From positions 1 through 20,067 of the IMG/VR virus record IMGVR_UViG_3300028581_000312: a DNA stretch of 20,067 nucleotides; one strand, given 5' to 3'. The DNA is from a virus. Below are positions 1-7,371 of this stretch, piece by piece. The position numbers and the translations under genes were made by a program. Within the stretch, counting starts at the first letter, position 1, and the number at the start of each line of letters is the position of its first letter. Under the pieces are notes generated by a model. It saw only the letters and a program-made list of their open reading frames with translations. It was not told where the DNA came from and made no database searches.

Positions 1-323
1 TTTCCATAAGAAATAAATTGAATAGTCTAGAATCATTAACTGGTGTTACATCTGGAAGTAGTGGTATTTCTGGAAGTTCTGGAAAAGATGGTAATTCTGG
101 AAGTTCTGGAAAAGATGGTAGTTCAGCACAAAGTGGTATTACCAGTGGTTTTCTATCCAGTCGTTTAGCAATAGCAACATCATATAAAGCTATCGAACAA
201 AAAAAATATACAATTGGATATTCTACCGATACATCTGATGATAATATTGCAATAGATATCACTTTAACACCGGGTAATACAAATAAATTACTCAATATTA
301 TAGAAAGTTTCAATGATTCTTAA
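1..323 (+). CDS. Collagen-like GSSG-repeat protein, C-terminal part (5' end outside window)
   Basis: The frame is open from position 3, so the gene enters from the left. A TTG at 18 is the first possible start but is unlikely to be the real one. The visible part has about 30 residues of glycine-serine triplet-like repeats (GSSG, GKDG) followed by a non-repetitive tail of about 60 residues rich in Thr, Ile and Asn. Collagen-like Gly-X-X tracts with small polar residues are common in phage tail fibre or head-decoration proteins, where they form trimeric stalks. The tail is too short to match to a known knob or chaperone. It is followed at once by an intrinsic terminator. Role as fibre or decoration protein is inferred from repeat type and the neighbouring sheath gene. 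Confidence 0.7.
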   Translation, partial: SIRNKLNSLESLTGVTSGSSGISGSSGKDGNSGSSGKDGSSAQSGITSGFLSSRLAIATSYKAIEQKKYTIGYSTDTSDDNIAIDITLTPGNTNKLLNIIESFNDS

Positions 324-328
324 AATAA

Positions 329-358
329 AAAGGGAAGATTTTTCTTCCCTTTATTTTT
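329..358 (+). terminator. Intrinsic terminator after collagen-like gene
   Basis: A perfect 10-bp stem (329-338 with 343-352), loop TTTT, is followed by ATTTTTG on the plus strand. It lies 5 nt after the stop codon of the left-edge gene. Confidence 0.85.
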
Positions 359-366
359 GTCCAATA

Positions 367-394
367 AAAAAGGGAAATTTTCATTTCCCTTTTT
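367..394 (-). terminator. Intrinsic terminator of tail sheath gene (probably bidirectional)
   Basis: A perfect 12-bp stem (367-378 with 383-394), loop TTTC. The A-run on its left arm gives a U-run on the minus strand, 20 nt past the sheath stop codon. The T-run on the plus side would also stop rightward transcription. Confidence 0.85.
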
Positions 395-413
395 CTTTAT
401 ATTCATTTAAGAA

Positions 414-3400
414 TTATTTTGCTAAGAACCCTGAAGATTGGATTGTACCTTTCTTCAATATTGTTATGTTATTTACGATAACACCCATACCCTTGATGAT
501 TTCAATATAAGTATCAATAACACCCATTTGTAAATCAATGATATAATCTGTGTTGTTAGATTTGTCCATAATGTTTTTGTAAGCGTATAGAGCGTTTGAA
601 TCTAACATTTCTTTACAGATTTGGTCAGCTCTATATTTTATTTCATTACGAATTTCAGGAGTATTGAATCTCCATTGGTAATTCAACAACATGTCATATA
701 ATCTGTTTTCAAGTTCGATAAGAACTTCACGACTATGGATTATACTCAATGAACTGTATGGGAATACTTGAGCTGTGTTTTCAGAGTTGATATAGTATCC
801 TCTCTTTTGTGTAAAATCAATTGGATTAGCACACATTTCCATCAAATCAAGTAAGTTATCATCAGTAAATCTCATTTCTGTTTCGATTACATCAGGTAAT
901 TTACCCATTATTGAACCAGCTACGATTGTCCAAGGATAGATACCGCCCGCGGTTGTTAAAAACTTATTCATATAAGCTTTAGCAACTTTTGCTGCTGGTG
1001 GGATAAACTTTGTTTTATCAGTAGCATCTTTAACATATGGGAAGAAATAACCAACGGTTGATCTTCCAACACCTTCACCAAAGCTGTATAAGTAACTTGG
1101 ATTGGTATCTGGGTTTCCACCTTCTTTTAAATATGTTGTATTTAAAGTTCTATCATCATTGATGAAACTAGGATCTAAAGATGTTTTGAATTGACGTACA
1201 CTTGGCATGTTAATGAATCCAAGACAGTTAAGTTTCATACCACAAAGGTCAACATATTCTTGTTTGGAATTGTTGGTTAAACCTAAACCGAATGAATCAA
1301 TCAAATATCTCCAACTAATACGGTTTTTATTCGCCAAACCTTTAGCTAAGTTTTTGGAACTATCAATTACTGTCAAAATATCCATTTGACGAGCGTCTGT
1401 TCCATTTGGCATCGAATCCGGATGAACTGTAAATGGTTTCAATGTCACACCATTATATTCAGTAAAATAATTATCTATTGAAACATAACATGTGGTGAAA
1501 TAATCAGGACTTCCGGATGTTCCGTTATTTGAAATCTTGATTGAACCATCAGTATACAAAATTTTTCTAGTTGTATCAACAGTATCATTCTTTATGTCTA
1601 TAATACGAACCAATTTTCTTGGAACCATACCAGCTATGTAACCTTCACCGGTTGGATCATCATAATAAGTAGTATCATAATAAGCTTCCAAATACATACC
1701 TCTTACGATATGTGCATATCTGGTTTTATCAACATAAATCCAACGAGTATTGGTAGGATCTGTAATTGCAGATGAATTTTCAATTTCAACTGTTTCTTTT
1801 AAAGAACCTTTATCTGAATAGATAGTGAGTTTTTTATTGTAACCAGAATCCCATTTGTTTATTGCGTAAGCATTACCATCAACATCAACAAATTTTACTG
1901 TTAAATTGTTACTAGTATCTAACCACATTTTCAAGAAAACTTTGGTTTGTGTATCACCACTTTCATTATCAACATAAAAATAATCACCATTATTAATTAA
2001 TCCATTGTAATAATCTTGATAGAAATTACTCCATTTAGCTACAATTCCAGTTGTTCCAGTTGCTGGATAATAAGATAATGGGTGATTTGTTGTAATTAAA
2101 GTATCAGTCCAATACAATTGATCGTATCCAACAAGATATGGTAAAACAAATTCATTATCTATGTAATAAATTAAGAAACTACCATCTGAAATTTTGAAAT
2201 AATCAAAAGGTGCAGTTGTTGTATCAAAATAAATTCTGATAGAAGCATCTGTTGATACGGTTGGTGTGTAAATAGTTGGTGATAATATTGAAAATTTATC
2301 ACCATTTTTCCAATTAATAATAACACCTTTATTTGCAATAATATTTGTATAAATTTCAATAAAGATTTTAATCTTTCTTAATTTATTATAATCTGTATAA
2401 TCTGTTGAACCTTTTGTTCCTACAAATGTTAAATCTAAATAAGTATTTCCATCTGTTGTAGTTCCACTAGCACCTGTTACATCTGTTGAAAGAAGTAATG
2501 GTAAATAACTGGAACCAGCTGATGTTGTAACACCTGTATAAACATAACTTAATGAAGGTAAAGTTGTACCACTTAATGTTCCCACTACCCCAGTATATGT
2601 TATTCCAACATAACCCAAAATTATTGTACTATCTATATTTAAAAGATAATTAGGTTTAGTTGCACTTGATATTGTTCCAACAACTTGATTACCTTTTAAT
2701 GTATGAACAGTTGAATAATCACTATTCAAATACATAACATCATATCTCGAATATGTTGATCCACTTTGAGAAATAACAAATGGTTCAAAGAATAAATTAT
2801 GATTTGTTAAAGCTGTAGTGCCACTATATTTGGTTTGACCCAAAACATATGACCATTCACTTGTACCATCAGTTAAATTCATTTTTAAACTATACATCAT
2901 AATACCAGTGGTTGTTCCACTAACAACTTGTAATGTTAAACCACCTTTTGTTTCTGATACAGTTATCGTATTGCCACTTACAGAAGTAACATAATAAGGT
3001 GTGGTATAATCAATCACACCAAATGATTTGTTAAAATAAACGACATCATCAACTGAAAATTTATATGAAGTTCCAGTAAATGTTATTACATACGAACCAT
3101 TAATGGATAAAACATTGTAAATATACAAATCTTGTTTTAAACCTAAAGTTGTTCCAGATGGAGATATATTTGTATATCCATTTGTATAACTAGCTGTTCT
3201 ACCACTTACAAAAGCACCGTCCATATGGGATGCATAATTTCCAAAAGCATTAGTAGGACTATTTAAACTATCCAAATCTTTTTGTGAATAAGGTAAACTT
3301 TCACTTACACTACCAAAATAAGAAAGGAAGTTAATAGTTTTCTTTGAAGAACCAACTAATGTTTGTCCAATCAAATCAATATTACCTTTATAAAAATCCT

Positions 3401-4328
3401 GACTTAATAATGCATCTTCATCATAATAACAGAAAAGACCAGTTTTATCTGTATTTGTATTGATAACATTCTTAACATACATATCAATGTTATTTAAATC
3501 TCTAAAATTAGGAATTAAAGAAACATCATAAAATGCTACTTGATTTGTTAATGAATCGTTCCAGAAGTTAGAAACTTGTGCTTTAATAAGACCATTTGAG
3601 TTGAAATATTTACCCCAATATGAATCAACTGCCAAAGTTTCGTAATCTGTCCAATCACCAGCAACTGCCAAAACTGAAATCATGTAATCAGAAATCAAAT
3701 CTTTTGGATTCATAAATAAAGGTACTTTATCAGAACCACCATACCATTGTTCCGCTGTAACATCGAAACCAGATGCACTTGATTTAAATAACCAAACGGT
3801 TGAACGTGTTCCACCGATATTTGTTATACTTAATAAATCTTTTGCTGGATCAGGTTGAGTTGTTGGATGATCAATATATTCACCTGTAACAATGTCACCA
3901 AATGATTCAGTATCTCTTTCCCAGAAATCTTGACGATTGAAAAATCTTTCATATGGTGATGTATTTTTTGGTCCATTATTATATTGAGAAGCAGCTGAAA
4001 TTGATTGCCATTCTAGAGTATCTCTATTTGGATCTGTTTTCAATAAGTTTAATGCGAAAATAGGTCCGGTATTCAACATATCTTCAACTGTTCTATGGAA
4101 AAATGAACCTTTATTTTCTAAATTTTTATCAATAGGTCCAAAAATCGCTTCAAATTCAGCCGGACTGTCAACTCTAACAGGACGATTGAACGGACCTTTT
4201 TTGGAGAAACCCGGTACCAAGTTAATCAAAATATCTTGAATTGGAAGTTCAATTATTGACTGGTCGATTTCATTGATATAGATTCCCGGTCTTCTGTATT
4301 TACCTAAGTTTTTGTTATCTATTGGCAT
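414..4328 (-). CDS. Contractile tail sheath protein, enlarged (1304 aa)
   Basis: This is the sheath subunit of a contractile tail, which polymerises around the tail tube and contracts to drive it into the host. The N-terminus has the typical start RRPGIYINEID, then the segment KKGPFNRPVRVDSPAEF found in T4 gp18-like sheaths. The last 300 residues hold the conserved core, with the IHSREVLIELENRLYD stretch and a C-terminal beta-arm region (residues 1270-1304). T4 gp18 is about 660 aa. The extra length lies roughly in residues 360-900, a Gly/Thr/Ser/Tyr-rich, beta-type region that looks like inserted surface domains. Start is the ATG at 4328, 22 nt downstream of a TTAATATATA promoter, and a terminator follows the stop. 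Family call is firm; the function of the insertion is unknown. Confidence 0.93.
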   Translation of the reverse strand: MPIDNKNLGKYRRPGIYINEIDQSIIELPIQDILINLVPGFSKKGPFNRPVRVDSPAEFEAIFGPIDKNLENKGSFFHRTVEDMLNTGPIFALNLLKTDPNRDTLEWQSISAASQYNNGPKNTSPYERFFNRQDFWERDTESFGDIVTGEYIDHPTTQPDPAKDLLSITNIGGTRSTVWLFKSSASGFDVTAEQWYGGSDKVPLFMNPKDLISDYMISVLAVAGDWTDYETLAVDSYWGKYFNSNGLIKAQVSNFWNDSLTNQVAFYDVSLIPNFRDLNNIDMYVKNVINTNTDKTGLFCYYDEDALLSQDFYKGNIDLIGQTLVGSSKKTINFLSYFGSVSESLPYSQKDLDSLNSPTNAFGNYASHMDGAFVSGRTASYTNGYTNISPSGTTLGLKQDLYIYNVLSINGSYVITFTGTSYKFSVDDVVYFNKSFGVIDYTTPYYVTSVSGNTITVSETKGGLTLQVVSGTTTGIMMYSLKMNLTDGTSEWSYVLGQTKYSGTTALTNHNLFFEPFVISQSGSTYSRYDVMYLNSDYSTVHTLKGNQVVGTISSATKPNYLLNIDSTIILGYVGITYTGVVGTLSGTTLPSLSYVYTGVTTSAGSSYLPLLLSTDVTGASGTTTDGNTYLDLTFVGTKGSTDYTDYNKLRKIKIFIEIYTNIIANKGVIINWKNGDKFSILSPTIYTPTVSTDASIRIYFDTTTAPFDYFKISDGSFLIYYIDNEFVLPYLVGYDQLYWTDTLITTNHPLSYYPATGTTGIVAKWSNFYQDYYNGLINNGDYFYVDNESGDTQTKVFLKMWLDTSNNLTVKFVDVDGNAYAINKWDSGYNKKLTIYSDKGSLKETVEIENSSAITDPTNTRWIYVDKTRYAHIVRGMYLEAYYDTTYYDDPTGEGYIAGMVPRKLVRIIDIKNDTVDTTRKILYTDGSIKISNNGTSGSPDYFTTCYVSIDNYFTEYNGVTLKPFTVHPDSMPNGTDARQMDILTVIDSSKNLAKGLANKNRISWRYLIDSFGLGLTNNSKQEYVDLCGMKLNCLGFINMPSVRQFKTSLDPSFINDDRTLNTTYLKEGGNPDTNPSYLYSFGEGVGRSTVGYFFPYVKDATDKTKFIPPAAKVAKAYMNKFLTTAGGIYPWTIVAGSIMGKLPDVIETEMRFTDDNLLDLMEMCANPIDFTQKRGYYINSENTAQVFPYSSLSIIHSREVLIELENRLYDMLLNYQWRFNTPEIRNEIKYRADQICKEMLDSNALYAYKNIMDKSNNTDYIIDLQMGVIDTYIEIIKGMGVIVNNITILKKGTIQSSGFLAK

Positions 4329-4350
4329 GTTTCTTTAATTATTTTTTAAG

Positions 4351-4360
4351 TATATATTAA
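4351..4360 (-). promoter_or_regulatory. Late-type promoter motif TTAATATATA, tail sheath
   Basis: TTAATATATA on the minus strand, followed by C, with 22 nt between motif and the sheath ATG. The same spacing is seen at 4557-4566 and 16677-16686. Late class is inferred from the structural genes it precedes. Confidence 0.7.
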
Positions 4361-4378
4361 AATCCGAAACTCATTATT

Positions 4379-4534
4379 TTATTCTTTTGTCGATTCGTCA
4401 TTCTTTTCTACTTCTTCTTTCTTTTCTTCAATTATGTCTAAACCTATTTCGGTTCTCTTGGTTTTCTTTTGTTCCTTAGCTTTCCAATTTGATTTGAAAT
4501 CTTCGAAATCAAGTAAATTTTTTAAATCTTTCAT
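4379..4534 (-). CDS. Small charged hypothetical protein (51 aa) upstream of sheath gene
   Basis: A short minus-strand frame reads from ATG at 4532-4534 to TAA at 4379-4381. It starts MKDLKNLLDFEDFKSNW and ends in a Lys/Glu-rich tail (KKEEVEKNDESTKE). It has no membrane segment and is probably helical or disordered. I do not recognise a family. It is accepted as a gene because a perfect TTAATATATA motif lies 22 nt before its ATG, the same spacing as for the sheath gene next to it, and because both point the same way. It may be a small virion or assembly protein; that is a guess. Confidence 0.65.
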   Translation of the reverse strand: MKDLKNLLDFEDFKSNWKAKEQKKTKRTEIGLDIIEEKKEEVEKNDESTKE

Positions 4535-4556
4535 AATTATTGCTTTATTTTTAGTG

Positions 4557-4566
4557 TATATATTAA
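4557..4566 (-). promoter_or_regulatory. Late-type promoter motif TTAATATATA, 51-aa gene
   Basis: Minus-strand TTAATATATA followed by C, 22 nt before the ATG at 4534. Its surroundings and spacing match the sheath promoter. Confidence 0.65.
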
Positions 4567-4630
4567 ATCTTTTTTTTGATTTTTACACAGTTAATGTTAT
4601 ATATAATTTTTTTCTTATTTCTTTTTTACA

Positions 4631-4638
4631 TACTTTTA
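4631..4638 (+). promoter_or_regulatory. Host-like -7 element TACTTTTA before the 4652 operon
   Basis: TACTTTTA resembles the Bacteroidetes TAnnTTTG -7 box (last base A instead of G), 13 nt before the ATG at 4652. No clear -33 TTTG is seen. An AT-rich TTATATATAA at 4597-4606 is an alternative. Confidence 0.4.
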
Positions 4639-4651
4639 CAAAAAATTAAGT

Positions 4652-5041
4652 ATGTTCGACGAAAGAATCGCTAGATTTGTTCTTAGACCCAATTTAGAGG
4701 GAAAAGATGATAAACTCATTCTTGGATGTTCTTTTCAATCCGGAAGATTAAAACCGGGTGTTGTCTATGAAATTGTTGATTTTATGGGACAAATAATGAT
4801 TCGAGAAGTCGGTGAATCTGCTTGTAAAATGACCCGACCGGATTCAAAAGGTGGTTCTTGTTGGTGTAATGATGCAAATCACATCATTCATAGTGGTAAT
4901 CATTTAATGACATCAGAAGAATATGATAATATGATTTACGTACAAAATCGTTCGGAAGAAGAAGAAATAAACGATAAGAGAAAACAAACATTGGATGAAA
5001 TTTTTGGTACAAACAAAAAACACAATTTAAAATTTTTATGA
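4652..5041 (+). CDS. Hypothetical phage protein (129 aa)
   Basis: First gene of a four-gene plus-strand run. It has no signal peptide or membrane helix. The middle holds a Cys cluster (residues 55-75: CKMTRPDSKGGSCWCND, then NHIIHSGNH), which could bind a metal. The last 35 residues are highly charged (EEEEINDKRKQ) and probably helical. The N-terminal half looks like a small beta-fold with Gly turns. I do not recognise the family. Its stop overlaps the next start by 4 nt (ATGA), so the two are probably translationally coupled. Confidence 0.8.
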   Translation: MFDERIARFVLRPNLEGKDDKLILGCSFQSGRLKPGVVYEIVDFMGQIMIREVGESACKMTRPDSKGGSCWCNDANHIIHSGNHLMTSEEYDNMIYVQNRSEEEEINDKRKQTLDEIFGTNKKHNLKFL

Positions 5042-5253
5042 AAAAATCAGATTGGGATAACATCAAAATAGATAGTTTGAAAGAACACATTATGGTCTAT
5101 CAATCACCGAGAAGTAAATTTTCAGGACATCGTCCAGCTGATTATATAGAACTAAAAATTCCAAAATATTCTTTAAAATTTGGAGATTATTTAGAAACAA
5201 ATGAAACATCAAAATATCATTATAAAAGAATTAAAGAAATCCGAGAAATATGA
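5038..5253 (+). CDS. Hypothetical phage protein (71 aa)
   Basis: A small basic soluble protein starting MKKSDWDNIKIDSLKEH, with many Lys, Tyr and Ser residues and a short segment DYIELKIPKYSLKFGDYLE that reads as beta-strands. It overlaps the gene before and the gene after it by ATGA, so it sits inside a coupled operon. No family is recognised. Confidence 0.75.
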   Translation: MKKSDWDNIKIDSLKEHIMVYQSPRSKFSGHRPADYIELKIPKYSLKFGDYLETNETSKYHYKRIKEIREI

Positions 5254-5552
5254 AAAAAATTATATTTTTGTTAATTATTTTTAGTTTGGTTGGTTGTATT
5301 AAAGATAAATCACCAAAATCTACCGAATATTATAATATCACATATAACGAAAGTACCATCAATACATGTAAACACAACTGGGAATATGGTGTATGGATAA
5401 TAACTTATGATGAAGGTGCATTCAAACGTGGACAAATAAAAATGCAACAAAATCGTTTTGGTGGGAATCACAGATATTTACCAGCACAATTCTGTACCAA
5501 ATGTGGTGTTTTAAGATTAGCACCAAAAGAATTAAATCAAACTAAATATTAA
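5250..5552 (+). CDS. Small predicted lipoprotein with a zinc-ribbon-like Cys/His set (100 aa)
   Basis: The N-terminus is a classic lipoprotein signal: MKK, a hydrophobic run, then lipobox LVGC with Cys16 as the lipidated residue. The mature part has C-x-H (TCKHNW) near residue 40 and C-x2-C (FCTKCGVLRL) near residue 85, a pattern that could hold one zinc ion. Such Cys sets are unusual in an exported protein, so either the site is structural or the Cys residues form disulfides. The start overlaps the previous stop (ATGA). Phage lipoproteins often block superinfection (Llp and Cor type), but nothing here shows that. Confidence 0.78.
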   Translation: MKKIIFLLIIFSLVGCIKDKSPKSTEYYNITYNESTINTCKHNWEYGVWIITYDEGAFKRGQIKMQQNRFGGNHRYLPAQFCTKCGVLRLAPKELNQTKY

Positions 5553-5558
5553 TTAATA

Positions 5559-6182
5559 ATGAGATATAAGTATAAAAAAACGAAACATTTACCTTTTTCT
5601 AAGGGATTAACGAGGGGTGATAAAATTATCGAATCGTTAGATAATTTTCACAACAAAGAAATAATCGTAAGTTTGAAACTTGATGGAGAAAATTCAACTT
5701 TAATGAATGATTGTATCTATGCTCGTTCATTAGATAGTGCGGATCACGAATCTATTCATTGGTTAAAAGGTTTATGGGGAAATATAAAACATAATATTCC
5801 AGAAAATTGGAGAATTTGTGGGGAAGATTTATTCGCAGTTCATAGTATAAAATACGATTCTCTACCTACTTATTTCATGGTTTTTAATATTTGGAATGAA
5901 AATAATATATGTCTTTCATGGGATGATACTTTGATTTGGTGTGAACTTTTAGGTTTACACCATGTTCCTGTTATCTATCGTGGTATTTTCGATGAATCTA
6001 TTTTACAAAAAATTGCTAATGATTTAGATACAGATAAAAATGAAGGATTTGTTGTCCGTTTATCAAATAGTTTTAGTTATGATGATTTTCCTAAAAGTAT
6101 ATGCAAATGGGTAAGAGAAAAACATGTAAAAACAAGTTCTCATTGGAAATATGATAAAATTGTAAAAAATGAATTAAAATAA
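5559..6182 (+). CDS. Short RNA ligase-family nucleotidyltransferase (207 aa)
   Basis: Members of this ATP-dependent RNA ligase family join RNA ends through a lysine-AMP intermediate. The motifs are in order: motif I KLDGEN with nucleophile Lys40; a conserved GED at residues 88-90; motif III FMVFNIW at 106-112; motif IV EGFVVRL at 162-168; and motif V CKWVREKHV at 182-190. All are intact, so the adenylyltransferase core should be active. At 207 aa it lacks the C-terminal domain of T4 Rnl1 or Rnl2. Phages use such ligases to repair tRNAs cut by host anticodon nucleases, usually with a kinase-phosphatase, but no such partner is in the window. It starts 6 nt after the preceding gene, and its stop codon directly abuts the stop of an opposing homing endonuclease gene. 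Confidence 0.88.
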   Translation: MRYKYKKTKHLPFSKGLTRGDKIIESLDNFHNKEIIVSLKLDGENSTLMNDCIYARSLDSADHESIHWLKGLWGNIKHNIPENWRICGEDLFAVHSIKYDSLPTYFMVFNIWNENNICLSWDDTLIWCELLGLHHVPVIYRGIFDESILQKIANDLDTDKNEGFVVRLSNSFSYDDFPKSICKWVREKHVKTSSHWKYDKIVKNELK

Positions 6183-7250
6183 TCAAATTTCATTTGAATA
6201 TTTTTCTTTAATTATTTTTATTGATTCATTTAATTTTTCTTTTCTAACAACCCAAAATTTATCTTTTTTTCCTCTCCCTATTACTCTTAAATTTCTAACT
6301 GCGTTTTTTATATTACCTCTTGTATATTTGAAATATTCAGCACATTTTGTTGTGTTTTTAAATTCCATGATAACTTCAAAATTTTTATCTAAAAGAAGAA
6401 TAGGTATAGATAGACAATCAGATATTTTATTTCTAAATTCTTCACTTTTTCTGGATTTTTGAAATTTTTCTGAATTTATCATATTCAATCTCATTTTTTC
6501 TTTTTGTTCTTCAGTTCTATTAATTTTTTTACCAAACATTCCATTTTTATTACCGGAATTAGCTTCAGATATTTTATTTTTTGTTTCATCTGAACAATGT
6601 TTTCCATAATTCGGATGATTAATTCCTTTTACTTTATCACTAATTTTCTTTTTTGTTTCATCACTTCTAAAAGTACCAAATAAGGGATGTTCCTTTCCAA
6701 TTCGTTTACCTTTTCTATTTTCACTTATTCTTTTTTTTGTTTCGATAGATAATTTTTTATTCAATAAAGGTGAAATATGATATTTATAATATTCTTTCAA
6801 TTTATCAGATAATATATTTTTATCATAATCTGTCATCTTTTTTCCATAATTATAATTTTTTTCACCCATACACTTACCTTTTCTATTATCAGATATTTTC
6901 TTTTTTGTTTCTTCAGATAATTTATAACCACCACCATTTACCATTCCACCTATTATAGTATTTTTCAAATCAAATTCTTTATTATATTTATATTTCAAAA
7001 TCCAAAATATCTCTCTTTCTTCTAAATTTTCACATTCTTCAATTAATATAATTTTTATATTTTTTTCTTCATTTAATAAAATTAATTTTTTTATCCATCT
7101 ATCTTTTTTTGTTAAAAAATTATTTTTAATAATCTTAGATTTAGTTCCTGAAATGTGACTAGATAATCTTTTTTTTGGTACATTTTTTGTTAATCCAATA
7201 TATTCAATTCTTTTTGTAATTGGGCATTCTAATCCATAAATATATCCCAT
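6183..7250 (-). CDS. GIY-YIG homing endonuclease with NUMOD3 repeats (355 aa)
   Basis: A free-standing homing endonuclease that would spread its own gene by cutting alleles lacking it. The GIY-YIG nuclease domain is residues 1-95: YIYGL and YIGLT strands, Arg28 in KKRLSSH and Glu80 in LEEREIFW are the expected catalytic residues. Residues about 112-250 carry several NUMOD3 DNA-contact repeats (forms of ETKKKISDNRKGK followed by a G-rich turn such as NYNYGKK). Residues about 285-335 resemble a NUMOD1-type helix-turn-helix (FKNTTKCAEYF). It is Lys-rich and lies opposite in direction to both neighbours. Its TGA starts at the base after the RNA ligase stop. A variant TTTATATATA motif lies 16 nt before the ATG. 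The locus it targets may be the ligase gene or its flank; that is inference. Confidence 0.92.
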   Translation of the reverse strand: MGYIYGLECPITKRIEYIGLTKNVPKKRLSSHISGTKSKIIKNNFLTKKDRWIKKLILLNEEKNIKIILIEECENLEEREIFWILKYKYNKEFDLKNTIIGGMVNGGGYKLSEETKKKISDNRKGKCMGEKNYNYGKKMTDYDKNILSDKLKEYYKYHISPLLNKKLSIETKKRISENRKGKRIGKEHPLFGTFRSDETKKKISDKVKGINHPNYGKHCSDETKNKISEANSGNKNGMFGKKINRTEEQKEKMRLNMINSEKFQKSRKSEEFRNKISDCLSIPILLLDKNFEVIMEFKNTTKCAEYFKYTRGNIKNAVRNLRVIGRGKKDKFWVVRKEKLNESIKIIKEKYSNEI

Positions 7251-7335
7251 ATAAATTTTTTTATTTTATATATAAAAATAAAAATATCCATAAATGTATC
7301 ATTTAGGTTTATTAAAACAATAAAATTATGGTATG

Positions 7336-7370
7336 ATTATTGTTATTAATATATAAAATAAAACAATAAT
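7336..7370 (+). promoter_or_regulatory. Late-type promoter TTAATATATA inside a 9-bp inverted repeat
   Basis: TTAATATATA is at 7346-7355, 16 nt before the ATG at 7372. It is flanked by exact 9-nt inverted repeats, ATTATTGTT (7336-7344) and AACAATAAT (7362-7370). The dyad could be an operator or an mRNA leader hairpin; only the symmetry is seen. Confidence 0.55.
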
Positions 7371-7371
7371 T

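Noticed and set aside
18-323. Complete 101-aa protein starting at TTG 18
   Set aside because: The frame is open to the window edge and enters in the middle of a repeat protein, so it is a fragment.
1207-1389. Plus-strand frames inside the sheath gene (also 313-510)
   Set aside because: Shadows of the 1304-aa sheath coding region or its terminator, with no promoter or supported start.
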